Shown here one piece after another: positions 51,717-61,772 of a stretch of DNA of 64,000 nucleotides; the stretch's first letter is position 1, and every line of letters starts with the position of its first letter. Source of the DNA: Panagrolaimus kolymaensis (lineage: Eukaryota > Nematoda > Chromadorea > Rhabditida > Panagrolaimidae); the NCBI GenBank assembly GCA_028622995.1, contig JAJQJQ010000008.1, forward strand, positions 5,642,001 to 5,706,000, written 5' to 3'. The position numbers were made by a program, and so were the translations under genes. The notes beneath the pieces were generated by a model that was not told the DNA's origin, did not search any database, and was given only the letters and a program-made list of their open reading frames with translations.

Positions 51717-53848
51717 CTACTTTCGGTAATGTTCAAAAAATTTGTTTTGAAAGTCTTTGTTATTTTGGATAATACGTTCTTGGAGTTTATCCTGATTTTT
51801 AAACAATTCTTGGGCTACAATAAATAGGAAACTTTGTCCTTGCCCTTGACCATTATTATTTCCATTATTAACGTTCGAAGTAACAACTTCATTTCCAAGA
51901 TCCGCTTCGGTTTCTTCATCGGCATTTACAGTGTCCCAAGCATATGTACCTGAAATTTAGTTTTTAAGTGGCAAATTATTATAATACAAAGGCACTAACT
52001 ATACTCAAAAGATTTAAATCCGTACTATTTTGCTATCCTAAAATTTTTATTTTCTTGATTATTTATTTCTTTTGAATTCAATATGGTAAGGCAAATGAAG
52101 TATTTATTTCCATTTTTAAAAATAAAAACTTTTATTCATTTTTTATAAACATTAGAAGGTGATTTTGTCATAGTCGTGATGGCCTCAACATCTGTAAATT
52201 CTTCATGTTGAAAATTTTGTGAGTATCAAATTTTTTTTTTGATTCAACTCCATTGAAGAAATTCAAGCTTTTCTGTTTGTTTTTCTTTGACAAGGGCATG
52301 AATTAATTTTTTTGACCAATCCATCAAGATTACGGCTCCAAATTTAGAACTACATTTTTATTATGGGCGAAAGCTGAGCGAATAATTTAATTTTGACGCT
52401 ACTACGATATCAAGCTATTTTAATGACAGCGATTTGATAAAGACAATATTAATTCATTTTTTATTTATTTAAAGATCAATGGAATTTTCATGGGCAGTTT
52501 ATAAAATGGGTAATTATATGTTTGAATGCTTTATGCTTCATCTAATATTTTTTTCTTCACAATAGCTTCTTTCACGCTCACGAAAGTTTTGTAAAACTTA
52601 CTCTTATTCATAGTTTCAATTTCAACTATACCATTCTTATCAACCATTTCAGATGAAAATAACTTTGAAATATCTAAATTAATTGAATCTAAAAAATATT
52701 AAAATAGAAGATGATTTTTTTTCATCGGCGGCATTTATATTAGCCCTTCAAATATCTTGTAAAAAATTTAAAGAGCTGATATTTTTTCACTCAAACTAAC
52801 CTGTTGAAGATGAAGATGCAGAAGGTGTAATGTAATCTTCAGCACGATAAATTGTTTCAACAACTGAAATTTTTTATTTTATTATTTCATTTTAGAAATG
52901 GTGATTTAAGGAAAGATAAGAGATTTATTGCTTTGGCAAGTTTTAAATTTATTAATAATTTTATTTCTCATATTGATTGGACTTTCTTCGAGTCTTTTTT
53001 TGATGAGAGTAAAACTATGATATAAAAAGAAAGATTTTAGTTAAAAATGTCTTGGAGTTACAAAAAGCGAAGCTTCTTTTCTTACCAAAGCAATAATTTT
53101 ATGTTATTATAACAATAAGCAAATTAAATATATTTTTTTGGATGCACTTATTAATTTGAGGTTTTGGTGGTGGAACATAGGGCGCCAAAGGTTCTTCAAA
53201 ATCATAGAAATACAATGATTCAACACTACAAGATTTTGCTGGAATATTTTCAAATTGATTTGGAAGTTCATTTCCCATATTTTTTTCAGATTCTAAAATC
53301 CATTCTTCTTCCATAATGGCTAACATACGGTCATAAAATTCAACCCATTTGCCTTTCTTCTTCAAGGTTTCAATCATTGCGATTCCATTGCGCTTATTTT
53401 CCCATAAAGCAGGGGTAAATCCACAAATTTTTGATAAGACTGAAAACACATTTTTTAGAGAAAATTTTAGCAGTTTAGTAGTTTGAGTATATTTTATTAA
53501 AGTTTCTCATATTTAAATAAATATCTCCTTCAATAAAAGACATTGCTTTCCAAAAATTTGATACTTTTTTAACATACATACAACATTAATAATAATAAAA
53601 ATTTGATATTTTAGCTACGATAGTCAGTTGGCTTTAATTCAACCTCATTATTTTTTTTGCAAATGAAAAAACTTAAATTTAGATATATGAGAAGTTTCGT
53701 AAACATCATACTTTTTCATTGCTTTTATAATTTGAAATAAGAAATTTTTAAAAAAATGCATAAACTAATCGAAGCCAAGACTTACCAGCTTTAAGAGCTT
53801 TATGTTGTTTCAATTCTTCTTTAGTATATCCGCGCTTAACCGGATGGA
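51717..53848 (-). CDS. Unidentified multi-exon acidic protein, 5' end not found
   Basis: Supported exons: 53786-53848, 53148-53439, 52801-52863, 52602-52688 and 51717-51949 (stop TAG at 51717). Phases agree except between 53148 (phase 2) and 52863 (needs phase 1), so a small exon is missed there or the gene has a break. The first exons read VKRGYTKEELKQHKALKA then SKICGFTPALWENKRNG and FYDRMLAIMEEEW. The RGY...CGF-P...E.LK spacing faintly recalls ribosomal protein eL36, but lysines of the rRNA-binding tail are absent and an acidic, Pro- and Asn/Gln-rich tail (NNGNNNGQGQGQ) follows, so I do not assign it. The terminal exon has a helical, Gln/Lys-rich end (KLQERIIQNNKDFQNKFFEH). No initiation exon could be fixed upstream of 53848. 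Confidence 0.5.
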
Positions 53849-55024
53849 CTAAAACAAATAACAAATCATTAGCATTCTTTTAACAAAGTGAAAATTACTC
53901 TTGATGAATTCATATAAGCCGATAAGAAATGATCTTTTTGATTATGACCTTCCAAAGCAACCATGATAATCTATCTTACTACGACAAATCAATATTAGAA
54001 ACTTTGAAGCTTAAATTTTTTTTCATCAGGCCTTCCAAGAACATGAAATTTGCCTTTTTTCGTTTTGGGAGGAATTTTTCTAATGTCAAACATGTGTTTT
54101 GCATTTTTTCCCTTCTTCCTTTTTTTTTTACTATTCATCACCTCTAAATATTTTACTGATTGCTTTGACTTTTTTCTTTGAATTAAAAATTGTTTGATTT
54201 TTATATAGTTTATAGCAACAACGCTGAAAACTATTTGTCGAAATTAATGCAGTCCAAATAAAAGCAAAATTAGTTTAAAATAATTTGGTCTATTTACGAA
54301 TATATTTAAATAAAAGAAACGAGTATGTTCATAAAATTAAAAAGATACAGAAAACAATTGAAGAAAATGTTTTCATGTAAAGATCCATTCCACATGAAAC
54401 GATTTCCTGGTTCATCAAATTTCGTAGCTTAAGTTGATAACATAAATATGTTTAGTTAAATTATAATTAAACCCAAAAAAGCGACAGTGCTTTGATTTGG
54501 TCAATCAAATCTTCCAAAATGCTTTCTCGATATTGCAAATAATTCAGCAAAACATTGTTATTAGATAACTTTATTAGTGAAAATGCTGCAGACTTTAAGA
54601 ACATCTTATGATTTATAGAAAATGGTTTATAAAGGATTCGTGTAACAAAATTTATACCCAAAATTGCCGGTGCAGGTTCATTATCTTATCTTATATTTTA
54701 GGAGATTTTTTGATGAGTTACAGATTGAGGTAACTTGAACACATAGACTACACACCACAGAAGCTTTAATGTTGGAAAACAGAGCTAAAACAGAATAAGG
54801 ACCTTAATCGTTTAAAAGTATTATTTTTATTTCAAAGCTGCAATTGTGAAAACATCCAAAGTTATGAACGAAGAAATAAAACTTTGAATATGAAAAAAAA
54901 AGAACTTGTGTTGCAATTATAAAAAGCTAATTCAGAAAAAATCATAACCACACAAAAAAGGTTCACTAAATTATGAAAACTAATATTGTACAAAAATAAA
55001 GAAAACCCGATGTTTGTATAAAAT
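53849..55024. other. Intergenic DNA
   Basis: AT-rich DNA between the unidentified gene and the GAR1 3' end. A 64-codon open frame on the - strand (54467-54661) with LNYLQYRESILEDLIDQIKA looks protein-like, but has no splice partner I could verify, and may be the missing 5' part of the unidentified gene or debris. Confidence 0.35.
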
Positions 55025-55030
55025 TTTATT
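55025..55030 (-). terminator. Polyadenylation signal AATAAA of GAR1
   Basis: TTTATT on the + strand reads AATAAA on the - strand, about 115 bases after the GAR1 stop codon, the expected position for a nematode 3' UTR of this size. Confidence 0.5.
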
Positions 55031-55145
55031 AAATAAAAACAAAGCAGTTTATAAACGACAAAAAAAGCAAAACAACATAAAAATCAACAATACTAATTCA
55101 AACTTAAAACACATTAAATTTGGAATCAGTTAACAATAGAAAAGA

Positions 55146-56118
55146 TCAATCATCAAATTTGATACGTTTATTCTGTGGTTGACCATCGTTGCTTCCAAAT
55201 CGCTTTTGAGCAAAACCACCACCGCGATTTCCACCTCTATCATTGAAGTTGCCACGACCTCCACGACCTCCTCTGTCATTGAATCCACCACCACGATTAC
55301 CACGATCATTGAAACCACCGCCACGATTATTGAAACCGCCACCACGATTACCACGATCACTGAAGCCACGGCTGCCTAAAAGATAGTAAAGTAATTAATA
55401 CCATAGATGTAATTCAAACAAACCACGATCTCCACCTCTTCCTCTTTGAACAAAGCCGCGTCCACCACCTCTGCCTGAAAATTGAAAATTATTATGAAAA
55501 AACGAAGAAAGAAAATTACCTCTATCATTTCCACCTCTTCCTCTTGAACCACCACCACCACGACCTCGTCCAGTGCTTGGATTTGTAAATCTTTCAATTG
55601 GTAAAAGTTTGGCAGGATCAATATATACTTTCTGATCTTTCTTGAATGATTGAGGTTTCAAGCCTTCGTTAAGTTTGACCGTAAATCCCTAAAAATTCAA
55701 AGATACAAATCAAAAATAATCAAAAAAGAATCAAGCACAAACATTTTCTTGTGGACCACCAAAAATTTCATCGACTTTTCCAATAGGTTCAATATTTTCG
55801 AAGTAAATTTGAGCATTGAAGAATGGGATCTTTCCAGATGTTGCCCATACGACGAGATCATTTTCACATGGATGAGAGAATGCACCAGCTTCTGAAAACA
55901 AGCAAAGAATAAGTATTAGGAAAAGAGGTAAAAGACAAAAATAAAATAGTTTCGTCAACATGAATACAAAAATGCTTACCAACAACTTCAGATGGTGGAC
56001 CTTGATCGAATCCACGGTTGAAACCGCCGCCGCCACCACGGCCTCCACCGCGTCCTCCACCACCACCACGGCCACCTCGACCTCCACGATCACCGCCTCG
56101 ATTTCCTCTAAATGACAT
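55146..56118 (-). CDS. gar-1: H/ACA snoRNP subunit GAR1
   Basis: Exons 55980-56118, 55743-55891, 55520-55688, 55424-55474 and 55146-55375 join in phase to give 245 residues, complete. GAR1 binds dyskerin/Cbf5 in the nucleolar H/ACA particle that makes pseudouridine in rRNA and snRNA. The N-terminus is a Gly/Arg (RGG) tract. The conserved core follows: GPPSEVVEAGAFSHPCENDL, KIPFFNAQIYFENIEPIGKV, DEIFGGPQENVGFTVKLNEG and SFKKDQKVYIDPAKLLPIER. A long C-terminal RGG region has repeats of FNDRGNRGGG and ends in KRIKFDD. The two RGG tails flanking the beta-barrel core are the usual eukaryotic layout. A splice acceptor (TTTTTAG at 56124-56130) five bases before the ATG fits trans-splicing of a leader. 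The start is unambiguous, and no breaks are seen. Confidence 0.95.
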
Positions 56119-56130
56119 GAGATCTAAAAA
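56119..56130 (-). promoter_or_regulatory. Splice acceptor just upstream of the GAR1 start (probable trans-splice site)
   Basis: On the - strand a TTTAATTTTTAG acceptor is followed by ATCTC and then ATG. A leader of five bases is too short for an ordinary promoter-proximal exon here, so spliced-leader addition is the simplest reading; a 5' UTR intron is the alternative. Confidence 0.5.
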
Positions 56131-56524
56131 TTAAAACAAAAGTTTTAAAAAAATAGTTGACGATGTTTGAAGAAAATTTTTTATTGAAGCTTTTGGAAAA
56201 AAGGAAAACTTTGCTTTTTTTTGGCAGCTCTGACTTTTATCGTTTCAAGAGTTAAAGGCAATCAAACTGAGGAGGCTTGATTCAAGCAAACTTTTTTTGT
56301 TCGATGTTTGCATGCTTTCTTCGAATTGTATCTACCTCGCCTTTTTTTAGTTCAAAAACATTTTATTTTATATCGTTTTCAACAAATTATTTACAAGACA
56401 ATGAAATGAAGCAAGATTGATAAATTTCTTTCAAATCCGTGACAAACTTGGAAAGACTAATGCTTCTTTACTAAAGCTTTTTGTTAGAAGATTTTCTTTC
56501 TTTCATTCAATGAAAAAACTTGAT
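56131..56524. other. Intergenic DNA upstream of GAR1
   Basis: About 390 AT-rich bases between the stop of the small Ala/Pro-rich gene and GAR1. No gene seen. The close spacing on one strand would allow an operon, but no such link can be shown. Confidence 0.4.
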
Positions 56525-56983
56525 TTAATTTTTCTTTACAGCAGCTTTGCCTTTATTGGATCCAATCAAATATGCTGCACGTGCAAATGGAGCGTATGCT
56601 GGAATGAGAGGTGCTGCAGCTATAATAGGTCGTGGGATAATTGGTGCAGCAAATACTGGTGCAGCAGCTATAACAGGAGCTAAAACAATAATTATTTTAT
56701 TTTTTACATTTATTAATTCTGTGATGATGAGTTACCAGCAAAAACGGGTCTTGGAATAATTGGAGCAGCAACAAATGGTGCAGGTTGAAAGAATCGTGGA
56801 GGATAAACTCCTGGGGCAAGAAATTGTCCATTAAGCGATACAATAAGGCAAACAAAAAAACTAAAAGTTTAATTTTTTATTCTAAAACCTTCGGCTACAG
56901 TAAAAGAAGCCTTTAAATTTGGATTTTGGTTGTTCCATTATTATTGAAGCTTCACCAAAACTTACATTGCGAAAGTCTTCATT
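56525..56983 (-). CDS. Small secreted Ala/Pro/Ile-rich protein (98 aa)
   Basis: Exons 56967-56983 (17 bases), 56736-56860 and 56525-56679 join in phase. The first exon supplies only MKTFA and two bases of the next codon; splicing then completes a signal peptide (MKTFAIFFVCLIVSLNG). The mature part has repeated AAPVIAAAPVFAAPIIPRP- and APLIPAYAP-type motifs, then a short basic tail ending KGKAAVKKN. It has no Cys. Ala/Pro repeats with this pattern are common in cuticle and eggshell matrix proteins of invertebrates, so an extracellular structural role is plausible but not shown. The gene is intact, and both introns are 50-110 bases. Confidence 0.75.
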
Positions 56984-57824
56984 ATTTTCCAAAAAGCTTT
57001 ATTAGAAGGAATAAGTAAAAAAAGAAATATGAAACACAAATCGAGAGTGAAGATTTACAGAATTATTTCATCCTTTTGTACTACCTTTCATAGCTATAGA
57101 ATAATATAAAAAACATTGTTTGCGACAAATTTTTTGCTATCTTCGCAAACATACTCCATTCCCTTTAGGGTGCAATAATTTTACCGGAAACAAGTTTAAA
57201 TCTTTAGTTTGTTTAGTTTTTTATAATCGTTTTCTCGCTTTTTAAAAATTCATTGCAAATATTTATTTATCTTTGACAATAAAAAATATAAAGAATTCAT
57301 AGACTCGTTTTCGTTGTCATTCATCGGCCTACAAAAAAGTGATCGGACAATAAGAAATGGAGTAAAAAAATCGAATTTGTTATATCCTTCTTGCTTCACT
57401 TCACGTCTGTCTCTATGATTCAAATATTCCTCCTCACTGGAAAGTAACGACACTATTTCTTTTGTTTATGTATCCACTCATAATTCATAGTCTAGCCGGT
57501 CAAGGCAACAAAAAAAAAAATAGCTTTCACAAACATAAAAAAATAACCCAAATCGATGTATTTGTCATTGCTACAGTAATCCTTGAATCTTCAAATGTGC
57601 GATTATGCATTGAAGTTTGAATCTTCACAAATGAAAACAAATAAGCTTTTTTAATTTTATTGAATGCAAAGAATCTCTCTTTCTAAATTTAGTTGACAAT
57701 AAATAATAAATTAAGTAGAAGGAAAAATTAAGAAATCAAACAATTTGAGTGTGTGTATTTGATTATTCCCAAAAAAAGATAAAACTTTAGGAAAACCAAA
57801 AAATTAGCTAAATATTATTATTTT
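56984..57824. other. Intergenic DNA
   Basis: AT-rich DNA between the small secreted protein and the 3' end of the chitin deacetylase. No supported gene; a 67-codon - frame at 57250-57453 lacks coding character. Confidence 0.45.
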
Positions 57825-60800
57825 TTAAAAATCAAGAACACCCATAGGATTATCCAACCATGGAAACATGGAAGGGCAAGGATTGCATGTAAGAAATTGA
57901 TGTTCAGGACTGCTGAGGGTTGGAGTTGGAAATATGCATTTGTTTGGCTTTTCGCATGTTCTTGATGTTACTTCTGGATTGTATGATGACATTCGAAGAG
58001 GGCATGACAGAACAGGAAACTAAAAAACAGAAAAGTTTAAATCAAATGTTTATTACTCATTTCAAAATTATTGGTTAAAAACATACTTCATGAATTCGAT
58101 TCAATGGTTTTGGATCTTGCATCCAACTTATTAAACTTTTCAAAGTAATAAAATAGACATCTTTCTTTTGTTCCATATTAAAAAGAAATTGTTGTAAAGC
58201 AAGCAAGCCTTTGCCTTCTCCACCCAATTGTAAGAAATCTGAATTAAGTGAAAGAACAAAAGGTGCTTTATTATTTGAATATGAGCGTTCAAAATTTGTT
58301 GTTAAAACATTGATTAATTCTTCCACAGTTGCATTTAGTTCAACCGCCGCTCGAATCATTGATGATCTTTTGAATGTTTGAATTTGGGATAAATATGTTC
58401 CATAAAATTGATTCATTGGTATTTCCCAAATACCTGGAAATGAACTAGAAAATGGAAGAAACAATTATATGATGAATACTCTTAGAGGTTCAAAATCTTG
58501 GTAATTCAATGAAAAAAAAAGAACTCATGGCTTCGATTTTTACATCGCATTTTAGCTTTAGCCTTAGCTTTATAAAATTTATTTATTTGTTAATTTCCGT
58601 TTGATTGTTAAAAAAAAGTTGAAAACTAAAATAATTACAAAGTTGCTTTTGTTTTGTAAAAATAGTCGTCTTCCTTTTTGAATTTACTCATCAACGCGCG
58701 TAAAAGCATACGGTATGAGAAAAAAAAACTTGCATTGTTGCTTGCATCGCTTTCTTTTGCTTTCATCAATTTTTTTGCTGCTGTTTCTCAAATTTGTTAT
58801 CTCATCTAAAAATAAAAACACTTTTGTGTTGATTTTTCCATTAAATCCCTTTTTTGTTTATATTTTGACTAGTTACCATTATTGTAGATTTCCCCTTAGT
58901 TATTTTACCGAGCGGCCATATTTTATTGGATTTAATTTTTATAACACGAGTTTTCCCTTTTTTACTTCACCCTATGATATCCCTTTGATTGGTGGAAAAT
59001 GCAGTTGAACCTGTGGATGAAACGGAAGATGGAGCTGAGTGAATGATAAAGGTATGTATTTTTTGGATTCACATGTTTTGCTTTTTTATAAATGCTTCAT
59101 TTTTAGATTCAATTGCCTCAAAGAAATATTTAAAAGAATTTTGTCAAATTAACCACTAGCACCATGAAATGATAATGGCGATATTGATGGAAAGAATATT
59201 GGTTTTGGAAAATAATGAATGGATGGATATTGTAACAGAAGAAAGTTTTTGTGGTTTTTTGATACATGTTGCCTATGCTTTTCTTGCAACACAATTTACT
59301 TAAACCGCAGCCTTTTGCTGCTTATAGTCCATTCTCCATTTTTTATCGTTAATATACTTTTTACTTTCTAGACTTCAAAAACAAACTGCTTTTATTCTTT
59401 CTAAAAAATATTACCTTATTGGACAATCTCGATCTGTGCATGGCCAACTTAATCTGTAATCCAAAGTTTGAGGCCAAAATGGTTCATTATCTTGTCCAGG
59501 ATTTGCACTAATACTGTTATCATATAAAAAACCAGCTCTTTGCATCATTCCAAATTGAGCATCACCACCTGGTGCAAGTTGGGGAGCTCTAATTCCTACA
59601 ATTTCTTCTTCTGGAACATTTCCAAACTTTGCCATAATTCTTCTCATTCCATCCATTTCATTCAGCCATGTTGTTGCACGTGATCCTTGAAGATTGCCAT
59701 GGCTGATGGAATTACTTGCTAGCTCATGACCGCCTCGAGCAATCCATTGAACTTCATCATAATTTGTCCATTCATGTGAAACAAAGAATGTGGCTTTTAT
59801 TGGACAACCATTTGGATTTTTATATTTGTCACTTTCAAAAAGCTCTTTATAATCTGGAGCTGTTTTTCCATTCACTGCGTCATCAAATGTCAAAACAATG
59901 AATTGAGGAATTTGCGATGGATCAAGATTTCCTGGTGGCTGTTTACCCGTTTTAGAACAGAAGCAAGTTGGAAGTTTGCATTTTAAAGGATTACAACGAG
60001 TTGCACGTTGCTTTGATCGAGTTGGATTTGAACTAAACCGAAGTCCTGTTGCTGGTAAATATTCAATATTAATGTTTGGTGAAGCCAATGGACGACAATA
60101 TCCATCAACTGCATAATGGTTTCCATCGCAAGCACAAACGGTATTGATACAAGAAGAACCACCCGTGCATTCAGTGCGTTTATTTCGGCAAGCTTCACCC
60201 GGAAGAGCGGCATATGAACCAGCTAAAATTGTGTCGGGTTTTTCTTTCAAATTTTTGCTTTTTGGTAATAACTTACAACGAACACAAGTGCCTCGTGTAC
60301 CATCATGCCCAGCAGCACAAATACATTTTTTCATTCCTGAATCACACATAGCTCCACCTGAACATAGCTCTCCATTTTCACATGATTCATCGGGATGTGC
60401 GATACCACGTGAAAATGCAATCTTCACACATTTGCCTTCTTGTTCAACTGTTGATACTGGACATCGACATCTTCCATTATGGCAAGCAGAGCCATATAAA
60501 CAATCATCAACATCTTCACAACTTTCACCAATGGTATGCCGAACTATTAAACGGTTTGAAGAGGGATATGGTATTGGTTCAGGTTTGGCTGAATTCATTT
60601 CATTTGGTCCTGGTAAAATTGGAAGAGGTTCATTAGCTGAAAAATAAAGGAATGATAAGATTAATAATAATAATAAAAACGAAGCTTACGATTAAAACAC
60701 TTATCATCGCGATAAGTTTTTCCTGGTTGACACACACATAATCCCATTAAACAATGAGCATTTTGTGGACATAAATCATATCCAACAGTGCATCGTCCAC

Positions 60801-61097
60801 CCAATGGAATTCTTTTACCAGCAATATTTGGCTCTCCTGATGATTCTGTCGTGGTAGTTGTTGTTATAATATTATTATATGGTAATGGAACAACTGTAGG
60901 TGGAGTAACAATTTCAATATATTTAACAATCTTTGGTGTTATGGTTGCAACATTTCCTTGTAATTCACAGAATAGATTTGAAGTAAAAATAAGGCCTTCA
61001 GCGCATTTACAAATTCCATCAATGCATTTAGAATTTTGCGAGCAAGCATCTTTTTGAATGTTACATGGTTGTCCATATTTTCGAACGGTGTATTGCT
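57825..61097 (-). CDS. Chitin deacetylase-like CE4 protein with EB cysteine modules (5' end upstream)
   Basis: Exons 60690-61097, 59415-60636, 58087-58444 and 57825-58019 join in phase (about 726 codons to TAA). Several EB-type Cys modules come first (GQPCNIQKDACSQN, GRCTVGYDLCPQN, GESCEDVDDCLYG, DESCENGELCSGG, GEACRNKRTECTG). A polysaccharide deacetylase domain follows: metal-binding/catalytic TFDDA at 59876-59890, GHELASNSISH ending near 59700 (the Asn-Ser-Ile-x-His form used by animal chitin deacetylases), IRAPQLAPGG at 59582-59590, PFWPQTLDYRLSW, and a C-terminal ISWMQDPKPLN. A final Cys-rich tail follows. The enzyme would remove acetyl groups from chitin in cuticle, eggshell or pharynx lining, resembling C. 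elegans LGX-1. No signal peptide is seen at 61097; the exon starts at a splice acceptor, so the 5' part is spliced from upstream. Confidence 0.85.
58445..59414. other. 970-bp intron inside the deacetylase domain
   Basis: The intron splits the domain after DRDCPI. It contains a Phe-rich + frame (58715-59008) that I regard as non-coding. No element was recognised. Confidence 0.5.
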
Positions 61098-61772
61098 CTA
61101 GAATAAATGTGTATCAACCTTATTCGAACTTATTCAAACCTCCATGAAAACAACTTTCCTTGAGTTTTTAACTCATAGTTATTTTTCATCACTTTAACAA
61201 CAACAACAAAAAACGCATTGCAACACAATCAAACACGATGACAACATTATTAATATTTATAATTTTTTGATTTTACAAATCACATCAAATTCAAAAAGTA
61301 ACAAAGCACAATCATCAAAGTTTACAAAAGCACAAAAAGTAAAATAAAAGTTATTTATTATATAATTAAAAGATTAAGTGAATAGACTATGTAGATACAT
61401 GCATAAAAAGGAGAAGGAGAAGAGATTGAAAAATTATTGTATGATGGAAAAAAAAGTATACAGTATCTTCGTTAATTAAGGTTTCTTTTAAAAATAAATA
61501 AAACACAAACAAGATTTTTAAGAAGGCAAGTTTTTGTTTTATCCAAAAAGTGGTTTTCATGTTTTGTTTTTTAGGGTCTAAGACTAAAGCGACAGAAGAG
61601 AATGAAAGACTGGGATTAAAATGAAAGAAGCCAAATATCTTTGAGCAAATTTTTTTGAAAGAATTAAAAAAATCAAAAAGTCACGCTATTGCTTTTAAAA
61701 AATTAATTATTACTGTAAAAACAAGACAAAAAAAAGAATGTGTTAAGTTTACAATAATTTAGTTGATTTTGT
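61098..61772. other. Spacer between the lustrin-type terminal exon and the deacetylase exons
   Basis: AT-rich, no coding. If the deacetylase belongs to the same gene as the upstream EB exons, this is part of an intron running from 62263 to 61098 that skips the lustrin exon. If it is a separate gene, this must hold its promoter, but no signal-peptide exon was found here. Confidence 0.45.

Noticed and set aside
55179..55379. Thr/Ser-rich + frame resembling a mucin
   Set aside because: Antisense shadow of the GAR1 RGG tail.
56417..56759. + frames with Gly/Ala-rich peptide (AGMRGAAAIIGRGIIGA)
   Set aside because: Antisense shadow of the Ala/Pro-rich secreted gene, which has a signal peptide and correct splice sites on the - strand.
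58715..59008. 97-codon + frame inside the deacetylase intron
   Set aside because: Phe-rich composition, nested in an intron with matched phases; no supporting motif.
60144..60647. 167-codon + frame
   Set aside because: Antisense shadow of the EB-module exon of the deacetylase gene; Cys pattern is on the - strand.
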